This document shows positions 8,562 to 17,048 of a stretch of DNA of 64,000 nucleotides, in pieces. The notes below the pieces were generated by a model, which saw only the letters and a program-made list of their open reading frames with translations, was not told where the DNA came from and made no database searches. Where the stretch lies: assembly GCF_000517125.1 (NCBI RefSeq), contig NZ_KI912156.1, positions 374,290 through 438,289 on the forward strand. Direction: 5' to 3'. A program made the translations under genes and the position numbers. The stretch is from Arthrobacter sp. MA-N2. Its GTDB lineage: Bacteria > Actinomycetota > Actinomycetes > Actinomycetales > Micrococcaceae. Positions within the stretch are counted from its first letter, which is position 1; each line of letters opens with the position of its first letter.

Positions 8562-9791
8562 CTAACCCTTAACCGTTTGTGCCGAAGTGCCGGCAGTGAC
8601 GTTTTCGAGCACCACAGCCAGGCCTTGCCCGACGCCGATGCAGATCGCCGCGACGCCCCAACGCTGACCGGAAGCCTGCAGGCTGCGGGCCAGCGTCCCC
8701 AGGATCCGGGTTCCGGAGGCACCCAAAGGGTGGCCCATCGCGATCGCGCCGCCGTGCCGGTTCACGATTTCCGGGTCGATCCCCCACGCATCAATACACG
8801 CCAGGGACTGCGCCGCGAACGCTTCGTTAAGTTCGACGGCGCCCACCTGCTCCCAGCCGATGCCCGCCTTCGCGAGTGCCTTGTTCGCCGCCTCCACCGG
8901 TGCATAGCCGAAGAACTGCGGATCGTTGCCGTGGGCCCCGCGGCCCGCGATCCGGGCCAGCGGTTCCAGTCCCAGCAGCCCGGCGGCGCTTTCGCTGCCG
9001 ATCCACGCCGCGGAGGCGCCGTCGGACAACGGGGACGCGTTGCCCGCGGTGACCGTTCCCCCCTCAACCCCGGAGGATTCGGGCCGGAACACTGTCTTGA
9101 GCCCGGCGAGCTTCTCCGCCGTCGAGCCTGCCCGGATGCTTTCATCGCGGACCAGATCCGTGCCAGGAACCTGGGTCACCAACTGGTCATAGAAGCCTTC
9201 GTCCCAGGCGGCCGCAGCCAGGTTGTGCGAGGCCGCGGCGAACTCGTCCTGCCGCTCCCGGGTGATCCCGTACTTCTCCCGCAAGCGCTCGGTGGCCTCC
9301 CCGAGGGAAACGGTCCAGTCCTTCGGCATCGCCGGGTTGACCAAGCGCCAGCCCAGGGTGGTCGAAGCCAGGGTCATGTCACCGGCCGGGTACGGCTTGG
9401 AAGTCTTGGGCAACACCCACGGGGCACGCGACATCGACTCGGCGCCGCCCACCAACATGAGCTCGGCGTCGCCGGCGTTGATTTGGCGCGAAGCAATGAT
9501 GGCAGCATCCAGCGACGAGCCGCACAGCCGGTTGACCGTAGTGCCCGGGATCGAGACCGGCAGCCCCGCCAACAGGGTGGCCATGCGGGCGATGTTGCGG
9601 TTCTCCTCCCCCGCACCGTTGGCGTTCCCGAAGACCACCTCATCGATCCGCTCAACATCCAAGGCCGGGGCGCGCTTGACGGCTTCGCGCACCACATGGG
9701 CCGCGAGGTCATCCGGACGGACCCCGGCAAGACCGGAGCCGAACCTTCCGAAAGGGGTGCGCACGGCATCGTACACAAAAGCCTGGTTCAT
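8562..9791 (-). CDS. pcaF: 3-oxoadipyl-CoA thiolase
   Basis: 409 aa thiolase that cleaves 3-oxoadipyl-CoA to succinyl-CoA and acetyl-CoA. The nucleophile Cys is in VNRLCGSSLDA. The catalytic His is in GGAIAMGHPLGASG and the second Cys in CIGVGQG. The ATG at 9791 has GAGGAAC upstream and matches the conserved thiolase N-terminus (AFVYDAVRTPFGRFG); the longer frame to 9818 adds residues from the intergenic palindrome. First gene after pcaC, separated by the family A palindrome. Confidence 0.94.
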   Translation of the reverse strand: MNQAFVYDAVRTPFGRFGSGLAGVRPDDLAAHVVREAVKRAPALDVERIDEVVFGNANGAGEENRNIARMATLLAGLPVSIPGTTVNRLCGSSLDAAIIASRQINAGDAELMLVGGAESMSRAPWVLPKTSKPYPAGDMTLASTTLGWRLVNPAMPKDWTVSLGEATERLREKYGITRERQDEFAAASHNLAAAAWDEGFYDQLVTQVPGTDLVRDESIRAGSTAEKLAGLKTVFRPESSGVEGGTVTAGNASPLSDGASAAWIGSESAAGLLGLEPLARIAGRGAHGNDPQFFGYAPVEAANKALAKAGIGWEQVGAVELNEAFAAQSLACIDAWGIDPEIVNRHGGAIAMGHPLGASGTRILGTLARSLQASGQRWGVAAICIGVGQGLAVVLENVTAGTSAQTVKG

Positions 9792-9813
9792 AAGTTCCTC
9801 TACATTCGGTAAT

Positions 9814-9879
9814 CCCAACTAGCTCGCAGTTGTTGTCGTTATGAGGGCTCAAACCGACAACAACTGCGAGCTAGTTGGG
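9814..9879. repeat. intergenic palindrome, family A, copy 1
   Basis: A perfect 25-bp inverted repeat (arms 9814-9838 and 9855-9879) with a 16-nt loop that contains GAGGGCTC. The pcaC stop codon TAG (9873-9871) is inside the right arm, so the element is partly coding. A second copy with the same arms and loop core is at 26704-26769. Confidence 0.9.
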
Positions 9880-10311
9880 GGAAGGGATGGGGGTGTTGTC
9901 TAGCTCGGCGAAGACGGCCTGGGCAGTCTTGAACGCGGTGTTGGCGGAGGGAACTCCGCAGTAGATGGCGGTCTGCAGCAGGATTTCCTTAATTTCGTCC
10001 CTGCTCAGCCCGTTCGTGATGGCCGCGCGGATGTGCATGGCCAGCTCCTCCCAGTGCCCGTGCGCCACCATTGCGGTGATCGTGACGGCAGAGCGCATTT
10101 GCCGAGTCAGGCCCGGCCGGGTCCAGATGCCTCCCCACGCGATCCGCGTGATCATGTCCTGGAAGTCCTCGGTGAAAGGATCCTTCTTGGCGTTGGCGCG
10201 GTCCACGTGGGCATCGCCAAGCACTTCACGGCGGACCACCATGCCGGCGTCGTAGATTTCCTGCGAGGTGGCGCCACGCTGGACAGCGCCTTGGGACGGA
10301 TTGGCGCTCAT
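9871..10311 (-). CDS. pcaC: 4-carboxymuconolactone decarboxylase
   Basis: 146 aa, CMD family. It decarboxylates 4-carboxymuconolactone to 3-oxoadipate enol-lactone. Family features seen are RREVLGDAHVDRA near the N-terminus, FQDMITRIAWGGIW, and the helix LLQTAIYCGVPSANTAF near the C-terminus. The start overlaps the pcaD stop as ATGA, and here PcaC and PcaD are separate genes rather than the PcaL fusion known in several actinobacteria. The last codons (PSPN, TAG) are supplied by the family A palindrome. Confidence 0.94.
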   Translation of the reverse strand: MSANPSQGAVQRGATSQEIYDAGMVVRREVLGDAHVDRANAKKDPFTEDFQDMITRIAWGGIWTRPGLTRQMRSAVTITAMVAHGHWEELAMHIRAAITNGLSRDEIKEILLQTAIYCGVPSANTAFKTAQAVFAELDNTPIPSPN

Positions 10312-11117
10312 TTGCCGGCCTCCGTCATGAAGGTCCGCATGAGCTCCGCGACGACGCCAGGCGCCTCCGCGGGGGCAAGGTGCCCGACGCCGTCGAGCCC
10401 CACGGAAACAGCGCCGCCTGCGCGGGTCCCCCTGTTGATGCCATCGGCGATTTCTTCAGCGAACGACGGCGGCGCAACAGTGTCCTCGACGCCGGCCAGC
10501 GCCTGCGTGGGGACGGTGATGCCGCCGAGCTCGGCGCGGACATCGAAACCAGCGAGGGCTTCGCAACAGAAGGCATAGCTGAAGCGGTCGGCGTCCCGCA
10601 GGACATGCAGGAGTCGGCTGCTGACCACCGGTTGGCGATCCATGAAACCCGGGGCGAACCAGCGCTGCGCGGAACCTTGAATCATCACGGCAGTACCCTG
10701 CGCGCGGACCGTCTCGGCACGCTCGAGCCACCCTTCCGGCGTGCCGATCTTCGCCCCGGTGCACTGCACGGACAGGCTCTTGAGGCGTTCGCCGTGCTTG
10801 ATGCCCAATTGCAGGCCCGTTGCCCCGCCCAGGGAAACTCCCGCGTAGTGGAACACCGCGCCGGGCGCGATCGAATCCACCAGGTCCACCACCGCGTCGG
10901 CCAGTTCGGCCACGCTGAAAGTTTCGGCGGCCGCGGGCGAAACTCCATGGCCCGGAAGGTCCCAGCCGATGATGTCGAACTCCTCGCCCAGCAGGGTTGC
11001 TGTCTCGGTCCACAGCACCGTAGACGTTCCGAGCGAGTTTCCCACGACGAGGAGGGGCTTCTCCCCCAGGATGCGCTGCGGGGATAGCAACACGGCCTTG
11101 ACGTTGGGCTTAGCCAC
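10308..11117 (-). CDS. pcaD: 3-oxoadipate enol-lactonase
   Basis: 269 aa alpha/beta hydrolase that opens 3-oxoadipate enol-lactone to 3-oxoadipate. The oxyanion strand VVGNSLGTSTVLW and GWDLPGHGVSP are typical. The nucleophile elbow is AGVSLGG (Ser), the acid is in the VEDTVAPP region and the His is in GVGHLAPAEAP. Starts with GTG 11117 overlapping the end of pcaB by 8 nt and ends in the ATGA overlap with pcaC. Cytoplasmic. Confidence 0.92.
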   Translation of the reverse strand: MAKPNVKAVLLSPQRILGEKPLLVVGNSLGTSTVLWTETATLLGEEFDIIGWDLPGHGVSPAAAETFSVAELADAVVDLVDSIAPGAVFHYAGVSLGGATGLQLGIKHGERLKSLSVQCTGAKIGTPEGWLERAETVRAQGTAVMIQGSAQRWFAPGFMDRQPVVSSRLLHVLRDADRFSYAFCCEALAGFDVRAELGGITVPTQALAGVEDTVAPPSFAEEIADGINRGTRAGGAVSVGLDGVGHLAPAEAPGVVAELMRTFMTEAGK

Positions 11118-12534
11118 GATCGGCTCCCTTCGGGTTGGGGTGTGAAAATTCCGGGTAAGCGGCCAGGATGCGGCGGCTGATTTCGACGGCCTCGCCGAGA
11201 TAGTTGGCCGGCTCCAGCAGCGCCGTCAGTTCCTCGTCTGAGAGCTTGCTGGGCGGGACGGCCTCGCGAAGAAGCTTGGTGTAGATCCGGGGCTGCTCCG
11301 CTGCGGTCGCCTGGAGGGTCTCGTCGACGACGGCTTGCAGCCTTGCTTTCGCCTCACCTCGGTCCGCGCCAAGGAGTGGAGCAAGCGAGGACGCCACGGC
11401 TTCGCTGAGCAGCAATGGCCCGGAGATGTCCAGGTTGCGGCGCATCGCCTCGGGGAAGACGCGAAGTCCTTCGGCAAGCTCACGGAGCTGGATTGCGGCA
11501 CCGAGAGCCAGCCGCAGCAATCCCCGCATAGCCTGCCATTCGCTGTGCCAGGCCCCGTCCGGGCGTTCATCGTTGAAGTTGGCCGCAGCCAGGTGCAGTT
11601 GCGCTGCCAAGCCTGGTGCCTGGAGCGCCGCACTGCGGATGAGCACAGACAGCACCGGGTTCTGCTTCTGCGGCATCGCGGAGGACACGCCACGGCCCGC
11701 GGCAAGCGGCTCCCCCAACTCGGCGACTTCGGGGCGGCTAAGGAACAGGAGATCCACAGCGATTTTGCCAAAGGAGTCCGTCAAGGACGCCAGAGCATCG
11801 CCGAGAGAGGTGACGGCCAGCCGGTCGGTATGCCACGGAGCGGGAACGTCAGCCAGACCCAGCTTCGCGGCCAGGTCATCTGCCAGCGCAAACGGGTTCG
11901 ACGACGAACCTTCCGTCAGTACGGTGCCTGAGGCCAGGGTGCCGCCGGCCCCGCCGAACTGCACGGGCAACTGCAGCGATTCCAGGCGTCGCCCCGCTGC
12001 GGCCACCCCGTGGAACCACTGCGCCGCTTTGAGCCCGAAGGTATACGGCAGCGCGTGCTGGGTGAGGCTCCTGCCCACGCACAGCGTCTGGGCATGCTCC
12101 TCCGCCAAGGCGGCGAGCGACGTCGTCGTACTTCTAACTTCGACGAGAAGCGCCGAGACGACGCGGCGCGCCAGCAGCATCAGGGCAGAATCCAGAACGT
12201 CTTGGCTGGTCAGCGAGGTGTGTACGGCGGCCATCGCGCTGGCGTCCAGTTCTTTGACCCGGAGCCGGAGGTCGGCCAGCAACGGGATGACCGGGTTGGC
12301 GCCGCCTTGTGCGCGTTCAGCGATGGAAGCGACGTCGAAGGCGTCGTCGTCGGCAGCTTGCGCGACGACGGCGGCGGAACCAGCGGGCACGAGGCCCGCC
12401 TCGTCGAGCACCGACGCCCAGGCGGCCTCGACGTCAAGAATGGCCGCGACGACCGCACGGTCACTCGTCAGTGCCGCCACGGCGGGCGACGCCGAAACCG
12501 GGCTGAGTAGCCCGAAATCGCCGTCGCCACTCAA
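11110..12534 (-). CDS. pcaB: 3-carboxy-cis,cis-muconate cycloisomerase
   Basis: 474 aa, fumarase/aspartase superfamily. It converts 3-carboxymuconate to 4-carboxymuconolactone. The superfamily signature loop reads SSAMPQKQNPVLS, carrying the catalytic Ser and Lys region. Upstream is HTSLTSQDVLDSALMLL. I place the start at TTG 12534, which overlaps the pcaG stop as TTGA; the open frame continues to 12933, but that part is the shadow of pcaG. The length fits other PcaB proteins. Confidence 0.9.
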   Translation of the reverse strand: MSGDGDFGLLSPVSASPAVAALTSDRAVVAAILDVEAAWASVLDEAGLVPAGSAAVVAQAADDDAFDVASIAERAQGGANPVIPLLADLRLRVKELDASAMAAVHTSLTSQDVLDSALMLLARRVVSALLVEVRSTTTSLAALAEEHAQTLCVGRSLTQHALPYTFGLKAAQWFHGVAAAGRRLESLQLPVQFGGAGGTLASGTVLTEGSSSNPFALADDLAAKLGLADVPAPWHTDRLAVTSLGDALASLTDSFGKIAVDLLFLSRPEVAELGEPLAAGRGVSSAMPQKQNPVLSVLIRSAALQAPGLAAQLHLAAANFNDERPDGAWHSEWQAMRGLLRLALGAAIQLRELAEGLRVFPEAMRRNLDISGPLLLSEAVASSLAPLLGADRGEAKARLQAVVDETLQATAAEQPRIYTKLLREAVPPSKLSDEELTALLEPANYLGEAVEISRRILAAYPEFSHPNPKGADRG

Positions 12535-13106
12535 TGGGAGGCGCCTTCGACGCGCTCGAAGTCGAGAAATACCGTCTCGTTCTCGCCCTGCAGGCGCAGG
12601 TCCCACGTGAGGCCGCCATCCGGATCGCGGCGGGCTATCAGGGTGCTGCGGCGCTCGGGGTCGAGGGAGCTGAGCAACGGATCGGCCGCGAGCGCTTCCT
12701 CGTTTTCCGGCAGGTAGATGCGGGTGAAGAGGCGGTTCATGAGGCCACGGGCAAAGACGGCCACTGAAATGAACGGAGCAGCTCCTGCTTCGGTGGGTCC
12801 GGGATTGACCGTGGTGAAGGTGAATACACCCGAGTTGCCTACCGCGGCGCGCCCCCACCCCGTGAAGGTGTAGCCGTCGCGGACCAAGGAGCCGGTGCGC
12901 TGGACCACGTTGCCTTCGGAGTCGGGCTGCCAAATCTCCAGGATCGCGTCCGGGATGGTTTCCCCGTTGCCGTCGTACACGGTGCCTTGCAGGCGGATGC
13001 TTCCGACGCTGCCCGGGGCAAGAAGCTCGTTGTCCTTATTGAAGGGGAGTGCGTAGCCGTAGAACGGGCCAACGGTCTGGCCGGGGGTGGGGATCAACTT
13101 GCTCAT
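12531..13106 (-). CDS. pcaG: protocatechuate 3,4-dioxygenase alpha subunit
   Basis: 191 aa intradiol dioxygenase subunit. It starts with the typical alpha-chain N-terminus TPGQTVGPFYGYAL and contains AILEIWQPDSEGN. It lacks the full set of Fe ligands, as expected for the alpha chain, and forms the catalytic unit with PcaH. ATG 13106 has GAGGAG upstream; PcaH ends 4 nt before. The longer frame to 13172 is shadow. Confidence 0.94.
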   Translation of the reverse strand: MSKLIPTPGQTVGPFYGYALPFNKDNELLAPGSVGSIRLQGTVYDGNGETIPDAILEIWQPDSEGNVVQRTGSLVRDGYTFTGWGRAAVGNSGVFTFTTVNPGPTEAGAAPFISVAVFARGLMNRLFTRIYLPENEEALAADPLLSSLDPERRSTLIARRDPDGGLTWDLRLQGENETVFLDFERVEGASH

Positions 13107-13110
13107 GTGC

Positions 13111-13986
13111 TTACTCCTCGTCTCCGGCGTCGCCAAAGGCTTCATTTTCGGTCCAGGTCCGCTTCGAGCCACTCAGGACGATGTCCCAGGTGTAGCCGAG
13201 CGCCCATTCGGGGCTTGTCAGATCGTGGTCGTACGTGGCCACGAGTCTGTCCCGGGCTTCTTGGTCCACAATCGACTGGTAGATGGGGTCCAGCGGGAAC
13301 AACTGGTCGCCCGGGAAGTACATTTGCGTGACGATGCGCTGCGTGAAGTCCGTGCCGAACAGGGAGAAGTGGATGTGCGCCGGACGCCACGCGTTGAGGT
13401 GGTTTTTCCACGGGTAGGCGCCGGGATTGATGGAGGTGAAGCGGTAGGAGCCGTCAGCTCCGGTGATGCAGCGTCCGACACCCGTGAAGTTGGGGTCCAG
13501 TGGTGCCGGGTGCTGGTCACGCTTGTGGATGTAGCGGCCGGCAGCGTTGGCCTGCCAGATTTCCACGAGTTGGCCCACAACGGGGCGGCCGTCGCCGTCG
13601 AGCACTTTGCCTTGCACGATAATCCGCTCGCCCAGGGGTTCGCCATTGTGCTGGATGGTGAGGTCCGATTCCAAGGCATGCACGTCCTGGTGCCCGAACG
13701 CCGGCGAGTACAGTTCGATGGTCTCCGGGTCTGCGTGGTGCAGGCTCTTGGTGGGGTGGCGCAGGATGCTGCTGCGGTACGGAGCGAAGTCCAGGCGGGG
13801 CTGGGTCTCCGGTGCGGCACCGTCCTTGAGCGCCCGGGCGTATGCCTCGCCTATGGCCTTGATCTCGGCGCTGAGATCCGCTTGGGTTTCGGCAGCGGCG
13901 TCCGACGACGCGTGCCCGGCATGCGGTTCGGCCGCCGGTACGAGCTCGTCGTCTTGGTGGTTCCCGGCATTTGCGTCTAGCAGCAC
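13111..13986 (-). CDS. pcaH: protocatechuate 3,4-dioxygenase beta subunit
   Basis: 291 aa, the iron-bearing subunit that cleaves protocatechuate to 3-carboxy-cis,cis-muconate. It has QLVEIWQANAAGRY with a ligand Tyr, NPGAYPWKN with the second Tyr, and RPAHIHFSLFG with the His ligands. The GTG start at 13986 is preceded by AAAGGAG. The first ~50 residues are low-complexity Ala/Glu and longer than in proteobacterial PcaH. It heads pcaHGBDC and follows the dehydroshikimate dehydratase after 63 nt. Confidence 0.94.
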   Translation of the reverse strand: MLLDANAGNHQDDELVPAAEPHAGHASSDAAAETQADLSAEIKAIGEAYARALKDGAAPETQPRLDFAPYRSSILRHPTKSLHHADPETIELYSPAFGHQDVHALESDLTIQHNGEPLGERIIVQGKVLDGDGRPVVGQLVEIWQANAAGRYIHKRDQHPAPLDPNFTGVGRCITGADGSYRFTSINPGAYPWKNHLNAWRPAHIHFSLFGTDFTQRIVTQMYFPGDQLFPLDPIYQSIVDQEARDRLVATYDHDLTSPEWALGYTWDIVLSGSKRTWTENEAFGDAGDEE

Positions 13987-14049
13987 GGCCGGCTCCTTTC
14001 GGGTGGTTGCTTTCGTGGTTTCTGCTTGGGTTTCTAGTTGGGTTTCTGC

Positions 14050-15960
14050 TTAGCGGTGCAGGTTCTGGGCGTGAAGCGAGTCGTATTGGACGGCGTGCCG
14101 CACAGGGGCGTTGGGGGCGCCGTAGCCGTCGTAGTTGCCGCGGCGTTCCACCATTTCGAAGAACACGCTGCCCACGGTGGCGGTGTAGAAGTGGAGGAAT
14201 TCACCGTTGGCATCCCTGTCGTAGAGAAGGTTCAGTTCCTTGAGGGTGGAAAGGAAGGCCGGGTCCAGGGCGAAACGTGCGTCCAGGTCCTCGTAATAGT
14301 TCGCTGGAATCTGGAGGAACTCCAACCCGCGTCCCTTCGCTGCCCGTGCCGTAGCCACGAGGTCGTCCACCGCGAAGGCGATGTGTTCCTGGTAACTCTT
14401 CCTCGGCCCAACGCCCTGCCGGCCGGGTTCTTGCTGGATGACAGGTGCAAGGTTCAGCACCAGGCGCACCGCGCGGTCGGCCGTCTGCATGACCTGCGAT
14501 CGCACCAATCCGCTGGGGCTCGGCACTTCAGCAAACGGCTGGGGTTCGAGGGCGAGGGCACTCGTATAGAAGAGGACGGCTTCGTCGAAGTGCTGCCATG
14601 GCTGGGCGAGATTCACGTGGTCGATCACCGCCTGGGTTTCCGATGCAGAGTGCTCAAGACCCTCGCCAAACTCGCGGCTCTGCCCGAATTCGCTGGTCCA
14701 GGCCGCCGTGCCGTCCGGACTGCCTTGGCACAGGAAGATCTCCGTGGAATCCGGTGCGGCGATGCCTTGGAACACTTCCTCGTCCGCCTGGACTTTGCGC
14801 GGCACCACGGGGGCCTTCAGTTGTTGGGCGCGGGCCGAGGCAATCACTGGAGAGTCGACGTCGAACCCCAGCGCCGCGATGGCGGGCTCACTGTGCGACG
14901 GCGCTTGTTCGTTGATGACGACGCGCGCCTGTCCCATGGACCACAACTGCACGTCCTTGGTCCGGTGCCGGCCGTCGAATTCGAATCCGAGGCGGCCCAG
15001 CAGCGTTTCGAGCTGTGCGGGTTCATCGGTTTTGACTTCGGCGAAGTTGAATCCTGCCGGTTCGGCCACCTTAGGCAGTGTGGCCAGCTCCATGGGATAA
15101 CGACGGCGGTTGGCGGCGTTATCCGGAACATCACCGTTCGCATCGAGCCACTTGGCGCTCTGTTCCTCGAGCCAGATCAGCGAACGCATCGCGTCGACGG
15201 CGGTGCGTTCCACATCCGATTGGCGGAAGACGTCGTTGAAGATCTCCAGGGACACCGGACCGGAGTAGCCTGCGCGGACTACGTGGCCCATGAACTTGGC
15301 CAGTTCGAATTGTCCTTCGCCTGGGAATACGCGGTAGTGGCGGCTCCAGGACAGCACATCCATGGAGAGCTTCGGAGCGTCGGCCACCTGGACGAAGAAG
15401 ATCTTTTCAGGCTTGATGGCCTCGATGGGCGCCGTGTCCCAATCGCGGGAGAGGATATGGAAGGAATCCAGGCACGTGCCCAGGTTGGGGTGGTCCACGG
15501 CGTCCACGAGGCGGTGCGCACGCTCGTAGTCGCTGACGTATTTGCCCCAAGCGAGGGCCTCGTACGCTACTTTGACGCCATGGTTCTCCGCCAGTTCCGC
15601 GAGGCGGCCGAGCTGCTCGGCCCGGAGCTCGTCGTCGTCGATCGTGGCGGTTCCCACATTGGTGCACACGAGGATGGTATCCATGCCCAGGCGGGACATG
15701 AGCTTGAACTTGGCGTCGGCCCGTCGCAGGTTCTCCCGCAGGATGTTCTCGGGGACGCTGTCGAAGTCGCGGAACGGTTGGTATAGGTCAAGACCCAGTC
15801 CCAGGTCCGCGGCCATTTTCCGCACGTCCTCGGGGCTCAGGGGGGAGGTGACGAGGTCCTGTTCGAAGATCTCGATGCCGTCGAAGCCCGCGATTGCGCA
15901 GGCCTGCATCTTTTCCTTGAGCGTGCCGGAGAGGCAGACGGTAGCGATTCCCGTGCGCAT
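14050..15960 (-). CDS. 3-dehydroshikimate dehydratase fused to an HPPD-like domain
   Basis: 636 aa. The N-terminal half (about residues 1-280) is a sugar-phosphate-isomerase-type TIM barrel with metal-site pieces AYEALAWG, LDSFHIL, QVADAP and VSLEIFND, as in QuiC1/QsuB-type dehydratases that make protocatechuate from 3-dehydroshikimate. The C-terminal half (about 290-630) is a two-module vicinal-oxygen-chelate domain like 4-hydroxyphenylpyruvate dioxygenase, with HVNLAQPWQHF, HIAFAVDDL and FFEMVERRG carrying the His/His/Glu iron site. Start ATG shares one base with the stop of the shikimate dehydrogenase (TGATG). It joins shikimate/quinate catabolism to pcaHG immediately downstream. Whether the HPPD-like half is catalytic is unknown. 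Confidence 0.9.
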   Translation of the reverse strand: MRTGIATVCLSGTLKEKMQACAIAGFDGIEIFEQDLVTSPLSPEDVRKMAADLGLGLDLYQPFRDFDSVPENILRENLRRADAKFKLMSRLGMDTILVCTNVGTATIDDDELRAEQLGRLAELAENHGVKVAYEALAWGKYVSDYERAHRLVDAVDHPNLGTCLDSFHILSRDWDTAPIEAIKPEKIFFVQVADAPKLSMDVLSWSRHYRVFPGEGQFELAKFMGHVVRAGYSGPVSLEIFNDVFRQSDVERTAVDAMRSLIWLEEQSAKWLDANGDVPDNAANRRRYPMELATLPKVAEPAGFNFAEVKTDEPAQLETLLGRLGFEFDGRHRTKDVQLWSMGQARVVINEQAPSHSEPAIAALGFDVDSPVIASARAQQLKAPVVPRKVQADEEVFQGIAAPDSTEIFLCQGSPDGTAAWTSEFGQSREFGEGLEHSASETQAVIDHVNLAQPWQHFDEAVLFYTSALALEPQPFAEVPSPSGLVRSQVMQTADRAVRLVLNLAPVIQQEPGRQGVGPRKSYQEHIAFAVDDLVATARAAKGRGLEFLQIPANYYEDLDARFALDPAFLSTLKELNLLYDRDANGEFLHFYTATVGSVFFEMVERRGNYDGYGAPNAPVRHAVQYDSLHAQNLHR

Positions 15961-16883
15961 CAGTGCCCCGCTCCAGCGAGCGCCTTGTCAGCCTTCGATT
16001 CTTCAGCCATGGATTCTTCGGCGTTTACCAGCTCCAGGAAATGTGACCGCATCCGTTCCGGATCGGCGTCGCGGCCAGTGAAGATGCGGAAAGCGTCGGC
16101 GGCCTGCCCCACGGCCATGCGTCCGCCGTCGAGCACGCGGCAGCCCTTGGCCCGGGCCTGGAGAACCAGCTGGGTTTCGATGGGACGGTAGACGATGTCG
16201 GCTACCCAGTGGCGGGGTTCCACGAGGGACATGTCCAGTGGGAGGCCGGGATGTGCGGCCATGCCCACTGGAGTGCAGTGCACCAGACCGTCGGCGAGCA
16301 GCATGAGCTGCGGGAGCTCCGCCGTCGTGCGCGCCGCGACGGTGCTGTCAGGGAACAGGGCGGCGAGTTCCGCCGCCCGTTCGGCGCCGCGCGCGGGGTC
16401 CACGTCCACAAGGTCCAGCGTCTTGACCCCTGCGGAGAGCAGCGCGTAGGCGACGGCGGAGCCGGCACCCCCGGCGCCTAGCTGAACGACGCGTTCCAGG
16501 GCTGCGTCGGGGAGTCCGTTGGCCAAAGCTGAACCGAAACCGGAAAAGTCCGTGTTGTGGCCGATGAAGCGGCCGTTCTGGATCAGCACGGTGTTCACCG
16601 CGCCGAGCCGCCTTGCGTCCTCGGAAACCTCGTCCAGGAAGGGCAGGACGAGTTGTTTGCACGGATGCGTGATGTTGAGGCCGTTGTAACCGAGCCGGAA
16701 AGCTGCGGTCAGCAAATCGCCGACGGCGGAGCCGGGCAGGGAGAGCTCCAGCAGGTCGATGGGCCGGTACAGGTAGCGGAGCCCCTGTACGTCGGCCTCC
16801 CTCTCATGCATGGGCGGCGTCAGCGAAGGCGATACGCCTTCACCGATCAGGCCCACCAAGAAGGATTCGGCTCGGTTGCTCAT
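15960..16883 (-). CDS. shikimate/quinate 5-dehydrogenase, catabolic type
   Basis: 307 aa, AroE/YdiB/QsuD family. The substrate loop is SPSLTPPMHE, the catalytic Lys is in NITHPCKQLVL, and NTDFSGFGSALA plus the Rossmann motif GAGGAGSAVAYAL follow. The C-terminus has GGRMAVGQAADAFRIFTG. I chose ATG 16883 because AAAGGAG lies 8 nt upstream; ATG 16889 is only 2 nt from it. It is the first gene of the operon, so it probably feeds 3-dehydroquinate/3-dehydroshikimate into the pathway rather than serving aromatic amino acid synthesis. Confidence 0.88.
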   Translation of the reverse strand: MSNRAESFLVGLIGEGVSPSLTPPMHEREADVQGLRYLYRPIDLLELSLPGSAVGDLLTAAFRLGYNGLNITHPCKQLVLPFLDEVSEDARRLGAVNTVLIQNGRFIGHNTDFSGFGSALANGLPDAALERVVQLGAGGAGSAVAYALLSAGVKTLDLVDVDPARGAERAAELAALFPDSTVAARTTAELPQLMLLADGLVHCTPVGMAAHPGLPLDMSLVEPRHWVADIVYRPIETQLVLQARAKGCRVLDGGRMAVGQAADAFRIFTGRDADPERMRSHFLELVNAEESMAEESKADKALAGAGH

Positions 16884-17010
16884 GCTCATTGCTCCTTTGA
16901 CAACTGCACCCGCGGGTTGGCTCTCTCTGGATCGCATTGAGTCATCCAAAGTGGGCTGCTCCGCCGGTGGTATGAATCAGACTACACAAAATGTTCACAT
17001 ATTGCACTAG

Positions 17011-17027
17011 TGTTCTTATCGCGAACA
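17011..17027. promoter_or_regulatory. inverted repeat upstream of the shikimate/pca operon
   Basis: TGTTC-N7-GAACA, a perfect 5-bp inverted repeat about 130 nt upstream of the shikimate dehydrogenase start and just downstream of the IclR gene's stop codon. The flanking 16992-17010 contains another GTTCACAT/AGTGTTC arrangement. This is a likely regulator site of the operon promoter; the adjacent IclR protein is the first candidate. Confidence 0.45.
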
Positions 17028-17048
17028 AAAGTGATTGCCGCTGACGCT

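Noticed and set aside
7764..9812. 682-aa open frame on the plus strand opposite pcaF/pcaI
   Set aside because: Antisense shadow of well-identified pca genes caused by G/C-ending codons; no domain content and no ribosome site.
12535..12933. N-terminal extension of the pcaB frame
   Set aside because: Overlaps pcaG out of frame; the conserved pcaB N-terminus starts at 12534 with a TTGA overlap.
14038..15786. 582-aa open frame opposite the dehydratase fusion
   Set aside because: Antisense shadow of a gene with clear domains and an operon context.
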